From the NCBI RefSeq assembly GCF_003323715.1, contig NZ_QOIN01000046.1, positions 1 to 64,000 of the forward strand: a stretch of 64,000 nt of DNA, written 5' to 3'. Below are positions 1 through 6,868 of the stretch, in pieces. This stretch comes from Streptomyces diacarni (lineage in GTDB: Bacteria; Actinomycetota; Actinomycetes; Streptomycetales; Streptomycetaceae). Position 1 is the stretch's first letter. Each line of letters begins with the position of its first letter. The notes under the pieces were generated by a model. It was not told the DNA's origin. It made no database searches and saw only the letters and a list, made by a program, of their open reading frames with translations. Both the position numbers and the translations under genes were made by a program.

Positions 1-105
1 CACCCTCCGGTGATCGGCCCACTGCCCACCTGGCCTGCCATTGACCGGCAATAACGGCTCGATCTTCAGCCACTGCGCATCACTCAGCTCATGCCGTCGC
101 ACCAT
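1..105 (-). CDS. IS5-family transposase, N-terminal part (runs off left edge)
   Basis: The minus strand from an ATG at 103-105 encodes an N-terminus beginning MVRRHELSDAQWLKIEPLLP and continuing to WADHRRV at the edge. This is the typical start of IS5-family (DUF4096-type) transposases of Streptomyces. Only about 35 residues are inside the window, so the DDE catalytic residues cannot be checked and I cannot say whether the gene is intact. An in-frame GTG lies three codons upstream. Recognition rests on the characteristic pattern of a basic start, 'LSD..W..I.PLLP' and 'WADHRR'. Confidence 0.75.
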   Translation of the reverse strand, partial: MVRRHELSDAQWLKIEPLLPVNGRPGGQWADHRRV

Positions 106-161
106 GCAGGACACCTGCCCAGCACCACACCGATCCATCACCAAGAGCCATCAGAAACGGC
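1..161 (-). mobile_element. Edge of an IS5-family insertion sequence
   Basis: The transposase N-terminus reads leftwards from 105, so the upstream terminal repeat of the element should lie between about 106 and 161. Read on the minus strand, this stretch begins GGCCGTTTCTGATGGCTCTT right beside a CTAG (161-164), and CTAG is a site type used by IS5 relatives. The exact terminus cannot be fixed because the other end of the element is outside the window. Confidence 0.5.
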
Positions 162-902
162 CTAGGCGTCAGCCCGCAGCACGGAGACGTTTCCGCCACC
201 ACTGCGCAGGGTGATCCTGCGCTCCGCCGCGGGGTCGGTGTCCACCGTCACCGTGCGCTTGCCGCCCCCGGTGGTGGCGTGCACGGCGTACGGGCCGCGC
301 GGCAGCCGTACCGTCGCGTTGCCGCCGCCGGTCTCGTAGCGCAGCGAGTCGGGGGCCGTGGCGAACGTACCGCTGAGGCTGCCGCCGCCGGTCTTCGCCT
401 CCACTTTCCTCGCCTCGGAGTCCAGCATGCGCACGCTGCCGCCTCCCGAGGTGGCGTGCACAGGGCCCGAGGTACCGCGCACCACGATGGAGCCGCCGCC
501 TGTGGTGAGGCGCAGGGACAGCGAGGCGGGCACGGAGAGGGTGTAGCCGACCTCGCACGTCCGGTCGCCGCCCGAGCACTCGCCCGCGGTCAGCTTCAGG
601 GTGCCGTCGCTGACGGAGTGCTCGGTGTGCGGCTTGGACTTCTCGTACGCGGAGTCCTCCGTCACCCCCACACTCGTCCGCCCCGGGGCGGCGGCCTTGA
701 CGGTGATGTCACCCGCGTGCGAGTCGACTTCGAGCGCCTCGATCCGGTCGCCCTTCGCTCCGACGGTGTACGACCGCGAGGCGTTGTGCGTCTCGGAACC
801 CGCCCAGGAGCAGCCCGCCGTACCGAGGGCGGTGGCGGCGGTGAGGGCGGTGGCGGCGCTGAGGAACCCACGGGTACGGGTGCGTCGGATCATGCGGACC
901 AT
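162..902 (-). CDS. DUF4097-family lipoprotein
   Basis: A 246-aa secreted lipoprotein. The proposed start at 902 gives a basic n-region (MVRMIRRTRTRG), an Ala/Thr-rich hydrophobic core and a lipobox LGTAGC about 30 residues in, so it should be lipidated and held outside the membrane. The rest is a run of short repeats with TTGGGS, TSGGGS, KTGGGS, ETGGGN, TTGGGK and RSGGGN, the glycine-turn pattern of DUF4097/DUF4098 beta-helical proteins of unknown role. In-frame ATGs also occur at 893 and 932. The stop codon TAG at 162-164 lies directly against the IS element, so the C-terminus may have been altered by the insertion. It is divergent from the YfcC-type carrier gene. Family assignment is good; function is unknown. 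Confidence 0.8.
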   Translation of the reverse strand: MVRMIRRTRTRGFLSAATALTAATALGTAGCSWAGSETHNASRSYTVGAKGDRIEALEVDSHAGDITVKAAAPGRTSVGVTEDSAYEKSKPHTEHSVSDGTLKLTAGECSGGDRTCEVGYTLSVPASLSLRLTTGGGSIVVRGTSGPVHATSGGGSVRMLDSEARKVEAKTGGGSLSGTFATAPDSLRYETGGGNATVRLPRGPYAVHATTGGGKRTVTVDTDPAAERRITLRSGGGNVSVLRADA

Positions 903-1081
903 CCTGCCGCCCGGTAAGCGCCGGCTGCTCATCTCGCGGAATGACGCGACCCTGACCGGACCCTCAGCCAGTTCTGTCCGTTCTGTCCCGATGAGACCGT
1001 TATGCTGCGCTGTGTTGTCGTGTTGTCGTGTTGCTGCGTTCCCACCGGGATGTGACAACGTGTGGGAAAGAGGCGCGGGGC

Positions 1082-2686
1082 GTGGGCGGAGCCGAGGACC
1101 CTTCCAGGAACGGAGCTTCGAGGAACGCAGGCTCGAAGAGCGGAGCCTCGGAGCGTGAAGCCCCGAAGAGCGGATCCGAGGACACCTCGGGGAACGGCGG
1201 CCGGGGGTTCACCTTCCCCAGCGCGCTGACGGTCCTGGCGCTGGTCACCCTCCTGGTGTGGGTGATCGCCTTCTTCGTCCCCTCGGGCCGCTACGAGCGC
1301 GACGCCGCAGGCGCGCCCCGACAGGGCACCTACCACAGGGAGCCGTCCGGACTCGGCTTCCTCGACCGGCTCACCGACCTGTTCCTCTCGCCGGTCAACG
1401 GCCTCTACGGTGTCCAGGACCGCGAGACGGGACAGGTGGCCCCCGACGCCGTCGGCGAACTCTACGGCGCCGCGGGGGTGTTCCTGTTCGTGCTCGCCAT
1501 CGGCGCCTTCATCACCGTCGTCTTCGCGACCGGAGCCATGGACCGCGGCATCGGCCGCCTCGCCCACCGGCTGCGCGAGCGCGGGGCGCTGCTGATCGTC
1601 GGTGTGATGCTGATCTTCTCGCTGCTGGGCACCGTGGAGGGCTTCGCCGAGGAGACGCTCGGCTTCTACGGGCTGATCGTCCCGCTGATGCTCGCCCTGG
1701 GCTACGACCGGATGGTGGCCACCGGCACCATCATCCTCGGCGCCGGGATCGGGGTCCTGTGCTCGACCGTCAACCCGTTCGCCACCGGCGTCGCCTCCTC
1801 CGCCGCCGACATCTCCCTCGGCGACGGCATCGTGCTGCGCGCCGCGATGTGGGTGGTGTTGACCGCGGTCACCATCGCCTACGTCGTCCGCTACGCGCGC
1901 CGCGTACGGGCCCGGCCCGAGCGCTCGCTGTCCGGCTTCCTGCCCGGGGACCGCGGCCGCGCCGAGGTGCGCGCCGACGCCGCCGAGCCGCCGCCGCTGA
2001 CCGGCACGCACAAGGCCGTCCTGGTGACCGTCGTGCTGGTCTTCGCCTTCATGATCTTCTCGGTGATCCCGTGGGCGAGCGCGCTGAGCGGCGACGCGGA
2101 CGCCGCCCCCTACGGCTGGGAACCCGGCTGGTCCTTCCCGCAGCTCGCGGCGCTGTTCCTCTGCGCCGCGATCCTGGTGGGCCTCCTGACGCGGATGGGG
2201 GAGCAGCGGTTCACGGCGACGTTCGTGGAGGGCGTCGGCGACTTCGTCTCACCCGCACTGGTGATCGTGCTGGCCCGCGGGGTGACGGTCCTCATGAACA
2301 ACGCGAAGATCACCGACACCGTGCTGCACTCCATCGAGGGTGCCGCCATGGGGGTGCCCTCGGCGCCGTTCAGCATCATGATCTTCGTCGTCAACCTGCC
2401 GCTCGCCTTCCTCATCCCCTCCACCTCGGGCCACGCCACCCTCGCGATGCCCATCCTGGCGCCGCTCGCCGACTTCGCGGGCGTCTCCCGCGCGGTCGTC
2501 GTCACCGCCTGGCAGGCGGCCAGCGGCTGGATGAACCTGTGGGTCCCCACCACGGCCGTCATCATGGGCGGCATCTCACTCGCCCGGGTCGGCTACGACC
2601 GCTACCTGCGCTTCGCCGCCCCGCTGTTGGGCCTCCTCGCACTCCTGATCGCCGGTTTCGTCGCGCTGGGTGCCGTCTGGTCGTAG
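1082..2686 (+). CDS. YfcC/DcuC-family membrane transporter
   Basis: A polytopic membrane protein of about 534 aa from the proposed GTG at 1082, which follows a GGAAAGAGG Shine-Dalgarno-like run. In-frame GTGs also occur at 1028 and 1052, so the N-terminus is uncertain. After a Ser/Glu-rich, low-complexity start it opens with FTFPSALTVLALVTLLVWV and the conserved FVPSGRYER. Several hydrophobic segments follow, including the family-like EGFAEETLGFYGLIVP, the Asn-containing STVNPFATG, and a C-terminal LIPSTSGHATLAMPI. This pattern fits the C4-dicarboxylate/YfcC group (PF03606), usually thought to move dicarboxylates, arginine/ornithine or peptides. The substrate cannot be read from the sequence. 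It is divergent from the DUF4097 lipoprotein gene and has no obvious operon partner. Confidence 0.8.
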   Translation: MGGAEDPSRNGASRNAGSKSGASEREAPKSGSEDTSGNGGRGFTFPSALTVLALVTLLVWVIAFFVPSGRYERDAAGAPRQGTYHREPSGLGFLDRLTDLFLSPVNGLYGVQDRETGQVAPDAVGELYGAAGVFLFVLAIGAFITVVFATGAMDRGIGRLAHRLRERGALLIVGVMLIFSLLGTVEGFAEETLGFYGLIVPLMLALGYDRMVATGTIILGAGIGVLCSTVNPFATGVASSAADISLGDGIVLRAAMWVVLTAVTIAYVVRYARRVRARPERSLSGFLPGDRGRAEVRADAAEPPPLTGTHKAVLVTVVLVFAFMIFSVIPWASALSGDADAAPYGWEPGWSFPQLAALFLCAAILVGLLTRMGEQRFTATFVEGVGDFVSPALVIVLARGVTVLMNNAKITDTVLHSIEGAAMGVPSAPFSIMIFVVNLPLAFLIPSTSGHATLAMPILAPLADFAGVSRAVVVTAWQAASGWMNLWVPTTAVIMGGISLARVGYDRYLRFAAPLLGLLALLIAGFVALGAVWS

Positions 2687-2760
2687 CCGTGGGTGACGTT
2701 TGGGTCTGCGGCGGGTGGGCAGCGGAACCTGGAAGAACGGGGATGCACCAAGGGGGACCC

Positions 2761-3432
2761 ATGACCGTCACGTTGGGTGAGGAAATCACGCTGCTCTCGC
2801 TGGACGACGACACCGGCACGGCCAAGGACCGGCCCGCCGCGGGTTGGGCCGTCGCGGGGGGCACGCTGCTGGAGCTGACACTGGCCGGGCGGGTGGCCGC
2901 CACCGAGGGACGGCTCGCCGTCACCGACCCGACGCCGACCGGCGACGCGCTGCTGGACGGCCGCCTCGCCGCGCTCACCGAGTGGACCGCCCAGGACGAC
3001 CAGGCCAAGGTCGGCGACTGGCTGTCCAAGGACCAGGCCAAGGCCTTCGACGCCGCCGTGGCCAACCTGTGCGCCCGCGGCGTCATCACCGAGAAGAAGC
3101 ACCGCACGCTCGGCATCTTCGTCACCCGCCGGTATCCGGAGGCGGACGGCTCGGTGGAGCGCGAGTTGCGGCACCGGCTCGCGGACGTCGTCCTCGACGG
3201 CGCCGAACCCGACGAGCGCACCACGGGGCTGATCGCGCTCCTGCACGCCTCCAACCTGCACGCCGCGGCCTTCCCCGACGTGGCCCGCAAGCAGGTGTCG
3301 CCGCGCATGGAGTCCATCGCCGAGGGCCAGTGGGCGGCGGAGGACGTGCGCAGGGCGCTGAAGGACATGCAGGCGGTCCTCGCCGCGGTCATGCTCTGCA
3401 CGACCGTGGCCACGACGGTCGCGGTCACCTGA
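2761..3432 (+). CDS. GPP34 (Golgi phosphoprotein 3-like) domain protein
   Basis: A 223-aa protein with ATG at 2761 after the purine-rich run CAAGGGGGACCC. The order of motifs is that of the bacterial GPP34/GOLPH3 family: TLGEEITLLSLDDDTG near the N-terminus, then AVAGGTLLELTLAGRV, a 'TPTGDALLD' turn, the YPEADGSVERELRHRL segment and a helical C-terminus. Eukaryotic GOLPH3 binds phosphatidylinositol-4-phosphate. Streptomyces genomes carry several soluble GPP34 proteins whose roles are largely unknown. It is convergent with malate synthase and has no operon partner. I assign the family with confidence and make no functional claim. Confidence 0.88.
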   Translation: MTVTLGEEITLLSLDDDTGTAKDRPAAGWAVAGGTLLELTLAGRVAATEGRLAVTDPTPTGDALLDGRLAALTEWTAQDDQAKVGDWLSKDQAKAFDAAVANLCARGVITEKKHRTLGIFVTRRYPEADGSVERELRHRLADVVLDGAEPDERTTGLIALLHASNLHAAAFPDVARKQVSPRMESIAEGQWAAEDVRRALKDMQAVLAAVMLCTTVATTVAVT

Positions 3433-3489
3433 GCCCACCTCGCCGTCGCAACCGTCGTCCTGGATACCGCGTCGACCTACCGCGACGGA

Positions 3490-3525
3490 CGGTGACCCGA
3501 CCGGCGAACAGCCGTCAGGTCACCG
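3490..3525. terminator. Inverted repeat between convergent genes
   Basis: CGGTGACC (3490-3497) and GGTCACCG (3518-3525) form an 8-bp perfect stem with a 20-nt loop. It lies in the 145-base gap between the convergent GPP34 and malate synthase genes. There is no T-run; in a high-G+C actinomycete it may still act as a bidirectional terminator. Confidence 0.35.
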
Positions 3526-3552
3526 CCCGTGGGTGCCGCGTGCGAGGCGGCA

Positions 3553-3569
3553 GGCGGCAGAGGGCCGCC
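3553..3569 (-). terminator. Hairpin just after malate synthase
   Basis: GGCGGC (3553-3558) pairs with GCCGCC (3564-3569) around a 5-nt loop. It lies about 10 bases past the malate synthase stop on the minus strand. It is short and lacks a T-tract, so it is only a candidate. Confidence 0.3.
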
Positions 3570-3577
3570 GAGGCGCC

Positions 3578-5206
3578 TCAGCCGCGCAGCATCTCGTACG
3601 CGGGCGTGGTCAGGAAGTCCTCGTAGCTCTCGTCGAGGGCGACTCGCAGCAGCAGGTCGTGGGCCTGCTGCCAGTGGCCGGCCGCGAAGGCCTCCTCGCC
3701 GACCTCCGTGCGGATCGCGGCGAGTTCCTCGGCGGCCACCTGGCGCGCCAGGTCGGCCGTGACCTGCCGGCCGGTGTCCAGCACGACCTCCGCGTTGATC
3801 CACTGCCAGATCTGCGAGCGGGAGATCTCCGCGGTGGCCGCGTCCTCCATCAGGTTGAAGATGGCCACCGCGCCGAGGCCGCGCAGCCACGCCTCGATGT
3901 AGCGCATGCCCACCTGGACGGCGTTGCGCAACCCCTCGAACGTGGGGCGGGCCTCCAGCGAGTCGACGGCGATGAGGTCGGCGGCCTTGACGTCGACGTC
4001 CTCGCGCAGCCGCTCCTTCTGGTGCGGCCGGTCGCCCAGCACCGCGTCGAACGAGGCCTTGGCGATCGGCACGAGGTCCGGGTGGGCCACCCAGGAGCCG
4101 TCGAAGCCGTCGCCGGCCTCCCGGTCCTTGTCGGCGCGGACCTTCTCGAAGGCGACCTCGTTGACCTTCGCGTCCCTGCGGGAGGGGATGAAGGCGGCCA
4201 TGCCGCCGATGGCGTGCGCGCCGCGCTTGTGGCAGGTGCGCACCAGCAGTTCGGTGTAGGCGCGCATGAACGGCGCGGTCATCGTCACCGCGTTGCGGTC
4301 CGGCAGCACGAAGCGGGAGCCGGCGTCGCGGAAGTTCTTGACGATGGAGAAGAGGTAGTCCCAGCGACCGGCGTTCAGCCCGGCGGCGTGGTCGCGCAGT
4401 TCGTAGAGGATCTCCTCCATCTCGTACGCTGCGGTGATGGTCTCGATCAGGACCGTGGCGCGGACGGTGCCCTGCGGGATACCGCAGTAGTCCTGCGCGA
4501 AGACGAACACCTCGTTCCACAGCCGCGCCTCGAGGTGCGACTCGGTCTTGGGCAGGTAGAAGTAGGGGCCCTTGCCCGCGTCGATGAGGCGCTGCGCGTT
4601 GTGGAAGAAGTAGAGCCCGAAGTCGACCAGCGCGCCGGGCACCGGCGTGCCGTCGCAGACCAGGTGCCGCTCGTCCATGTGCCAGCCGCGCGGCCGGACC
4701 ACCACGGTGGCCAGTTCCTCGGCGGGGCGCAGCGCGTAGCTCTTGCCGCTGCGCTCGTCGGTGAAGTCGATGCGGCGCTCGTAGGCGTCGGTCAGGTTGA
4801 GCTGGCCGCCGATGACGTTCTCCCAGGTGGGCGCTGAGGCGTCCTCGAAGTCGGCGAGCCAGACCTTCGCCCCGGAGTTGAGGGCGTTGATGGTCATCTT
4901 GCGGTCGGTGGGCCCGGTGATCTCCACGCGGCGGTCCAGCAGCGCGGGCGGGCAGTCGGCCACCCGCCAGTCGCCCCCGCGTACGTGCGCGGTCTCGGGC
5001 AGGAAGTCCAGCGAGGCGGTGCGCGCGGTCTCGGCGCGCTTCTCGGCCCGGCGGGTGAGCAGCTCGTCGCGGCGGTGGGTGAACTCGCGGTGCAGCGCGG
5101 CCACGAACTCCAGCGCGGCACCGGTCAGCACCTCGTCCTGCCTCGCGGGCCGCTGCCCGGTCTCGACACCGACGATTTCCAGCGGAGAGGGCGCTGGTGC
5201 GGACAT
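3578..5206 (-). CDS. aceB: Malate synthase A
   Basis: A 542-aa protein, the usual length for malate synthase A, which condenses glyoxylate with acetyl-CoA to malate in the cytosol. The start ATG at 5206 has a strong AAGGAG site. The malate synthase signature RDHAAGLNAGRWDYLF is intact near residue 265. RPRGWHMDERHL, LPKTESHLEARLWNEVF and the C-terminal IFNLMEDAATAEISRSQIWQW also match the family. It sits next to an allantoin-degradation block, as does a malate synthase gene in S. coelicolor, where it helps assimilate glyoxylate from purine breakdown. The promoter carries a 15-bp inverted repeat (5358-5372) that resembles one in front of allantoinase, so repression by the nearby IclR-type protein is likely. 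Confidence 0.96.
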   Translation of the reverse strand: MSAPAPSPLEIVGVETGQRPARQDEVLTGAALEFVAALHREFTHRRDELLTRRAEKRAETARTASLDFLPETAHVRGGDWRVADCPPALLDRRVEITGPTDRKMTINALNSGAKVWLADFEDASAPTWENVIGGQLNLTDAYERRIDFTDERSGKSYALRPAEELATVVVRPRGWHMDERHLVCDGTPVPGALVDFGLYFFHNAQRLIDAGKGPYFYLPKTESHLEARLWNEVFVFAQDYCGIPQGTVRATVLIETITAAYEMEEILYELRDHAAGLNAGRWDYLFSIVKNFRDAGSRFVLPDRNAVTMTAPFMRAYTELLVRTCHKRGAHAIGGMAAFIPSRRDAKVNEVAFEKVRADKDREAGDGFDGSWVAHPDLVPIAKASFDAVLGDRPHQKERLREDVDVKAADLIAVDSLEARPTFEGLRNAVQVGMRYIEAWLRGLGAVAIFNLMEDAATAEISRSQIWQWINAEVVLDTGRQVTADLARQVAAEELAAIRTEVGEEAFAAGHWQQAHDLLLRVALDESYEDFLTTPAYEMLRG

Positions 5207-5349
5207 GGTGGGTCACTCCTTCAGACAGCGTGATGTGCGGCCGCCGGGCCTCGGGCGAAGCGGGACGGCACGGGGTGCCGCGTGCCGCGCCGGGCGCGCG
5301 GAACACGGCCATGGCACCTCCGGGACAGGAAGGTGCTTCTGATCAGTGG

Positions 5350-5378
5350 AGATTAGTTTCCTCATAGTGGAACTTCAA
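5350..5378 (-). promoter_or_regulatory. Malate synthase promoter with AllR-like operator
   Basis: On the minus strand TTGAAG (5378-5373) and TAATCT (5355-5350) are spaced by exactly 17 bp. The spacer contains the inverted repeat 5358-5372 (plus strand TTCCTCATAGTGGAA). The same architecture of TTCC, seven bases, GGA(A/C) precedes allantoinase at 9670-9684. The position inside the -35/-10 spacer suggests a repressor that excludes RNA polymerase. S. coelicolor AllR is reported to use a 15-nt inverted repeat; equating the two is my inference. Confidence 0.6.
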
Positions 5379-5527
5379 GAGTTTGTTGACGTCGAGATAT
5401 CTCTCACCCCGATCCGACCCCGGAACCCGCCCCTGAGCTGACCCCGGGTGCCACCACGCGCCTAGGCCATGCGGCTTGGGCGCGGACGAACCGCGCGGCC
5501 CGGCCGCGGGTGTCCGGACGGCGGGAT

Positions 5528-5568
5528 AGGGGAGGGGAAGAGGGGGAGGGAGAGGGGAGGAAGGGGGG
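5528..5568 (+). repeat. 41-nt polypurine tract with G-quadruplex potential
   Basis: All bases from 5528 to 5568 are A or G, with six or more runs of three to six G separated by one to three purines. On the plus strand this fits the G-quadruplex pattern. On the minus strand it is a C/T tract immediately 3' of the nucleotidyltransferase stop, where it could affect termination or pausing. A function is not shown. Confidence 0.6.
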
Positions 5569-5579
5569 CGGTGCGCAGG

Positions 5580-6251
5580 TCACCTCAGTCGGTGCAGGTC
5601 CTCGGGCGTGTCGATGTCCGAGGGGTCGGCCAGGTCCGCGCACTCCACCAGGGTCAGTGCCGCGCGGTGCGCGCGCAGGTAGGTGCGCGCCCCCGCGTCC
5701 TGGCGCGCGCTGCGCGCGGCGCCCTCCCAGTGCGCGGCCCCCAGCAGCACGGGATGGCCGCGGCGCCCCTCGTACGCGGCGGCGGCCAGCGTGGTGGGGG
5801 AGCGGTAGGCGGCCCGTACGCGGGCGACGGCCGGCGCGCCGATCCCCGGCTGGTCCACCAGCAGGACGAGCGCGGCGTCGGCGCCGTCGCGCGGCAGGGC
5901 CGCCAGACCCGTCCGCAGCGACGTGCCCATGCCCCGCTCCCAGTCCGGGTTGTCGACCAGGACGCACCCGGCCGGGCACGCCGTATCCCGCACTCGGTCA
6001 CGCGCCGCGCCCAGTACGACGTACACCAGATCGCAGCCGCCCTCGCGCAGCACGTCGGCCGCGTGCTCCACCAGGGGCCTGCCCCGGTAGGGCAGCAGCG
6101 CCTTGGGGCGGCCGCCAAGCCGCCGCCCGCCGCCGGCGGCCAGCAGCAGGCCCGCGACCCGCGGGGCCGCCGTGCCCGGCGAGGGGGCGGTGGCGGGCAG
6201 GTGGGCGTCCGCGGTGTGCCGGCCGTCGGCCGGTGTCGGCTCCCGTGTCAT
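5580..6251 (-). CDS. MobA/MocA-like nucleotidyltransferase
   Basis: A 223-aa cytosolic protein of the NTP_transf_3 family. After a Pro/Ala-rich tail of about 30 residues it has the nucleotide-binding motif LLLAAGGGRRLGGRPKALLP. VLVDNPDWERGMGTSLRTGL and the metal-binding region LVLLVDQPGI follow, then a C-terminal DIDTPEDLHRL. These match MocA (molybdopterin cytidylyltransferase) and relatives such as CoeF/MobA-like proteins. Because it is next to purine-catabolism genes, a role in making the molybdenum cofactor of xanthine dehydrogenase is attractive, but no such enzyme is in the window. It may be part of an AllR-controlled transcript, though no operator was seen directly upstream. Confidence 0.8.
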   Translation of the reverse strand: MTREPTPADGRHTADAHLPATAPSPGTAAPRVAGLLLAAGGGRRLGGRPKALLPYRGRPLVEHAADVLREGGCDLVYVVLGAARDRVRDTACPAGCVLVDNPDWERGMGTSLRTGLAALPRDGADAALVLLVDQPGIGAPAVARVRAAYRSPTTLAAAAYEGRRGHPVLLGAAHWEGAARSARQDAGARTYLRAHRAALTLVECADLADPSDIDTPEDLHRLR

Positions 6252-6470
6252 GGTCCCTCTCTACCGTGCGCCTACAGCCTGAGGGGGACGCGCGCCCTCC
6301 TCCTTGGGGACGATCATTGAAAATGCACCCCCGAATCTCGCGTTCCGTGTGGCGCCACACGCGGAGAGTGGCGTTTACTGTCGGAACCTCCGACGACGTG
6401 GGTCACTGCTCGGAGGAACGGCACCTCCGGGCGAGCGTCTCGTCCCGGGGAGATCCTGTGGGGGGAGAGC

Positions 6471-6806
6471 GTGCGGAGCGAGACGATGGCGCAGTGGGGG
6501 CCGGTGGCCGCCGAGCCGGACACCGGTGTGGATCCGCGGGTCGAGGCGTTGCGGAGCGCCGTGCACCGGATGCGGCGGGAACTGGACGCCTACCCTGCCG
6601 AGTTGCGTGACCGCCGCGAGGCGGAGCGCGAACTGGACGTGCTGGCCGCCTCGGTGCACTCCGGCACGCCGGCCACCGAGGAGTTGCTTCACTCACTGCT
6701 GCTGCTCGCGGCCGCGGTCGGCTCCGTCAGCGCGCTCGCGCTGCCGCTGGCGGCCGTCCGCGAGGCCGTCGAGCTGTTCGGCACGGCCCCGCGCGCCGCG
6801 CACTGA
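6471..6806 (+). CDS. Small conserved actinobacterial protein (DUF5955-like)
   Basis: A 111-aa protein from GTG 6471 after GGGGGGAG. An alternative ATG at 6486 follows GGAGCGAG. It is mostly helical: an acidic N-terminus, a charged heptad-like helix (VEALRSAVHRMRRELDAYPAELRDRREAERELDVL) and a more hydrophobic C-terminal helix rich in Leu/Ala that could be a packing face or weak membrane contact. It resembles the short Streptomyces proteins labelled DUF5955, whose function is unknown. It is followed after 62 bases by a Ser/Thr kinase gene in the same direction, so co-transcription is possible. Confidence 0.6.
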   Translation: MRSETMAQWGPVAAEPDTGVDPRVEALRSAVHRMRRELDAYPAELRDRREAERELDVLAASVHSGTPATEELLHSLLLLAAAVGSVSALALPLAAVREAVELFGTAPRAAH

Positions 6807-6868
6807 TCACCTGAGGGTACGGTCTTGTGGTCTTTCCAGGCCACCGACTATCCCAGGGGCAGCAGTTC

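Larger units (their letters stand above)
5207..5579. other. 373-base gap with malate synthase leader and homopurine tract
   Basis: No gene was found here. It holds the malate synthase promoter/operator (5350-5378) and its roughly 140-nt leader. A 41-nt uninterrupted homopurine run lies at 5528-5568, made of repeated G3-G6 runs separated by A or AA, next to the stop of the nucleotidyltransferase gene. Confidence 0.6.

Noticed and set aside
1028..1081. Upstream start of the YfcC-type carrier at GTG 1028
   Set aside because: No ribosome site and a non-conserved stretch. GTG 1082 has a GGAAAGAGG sequence upstream.
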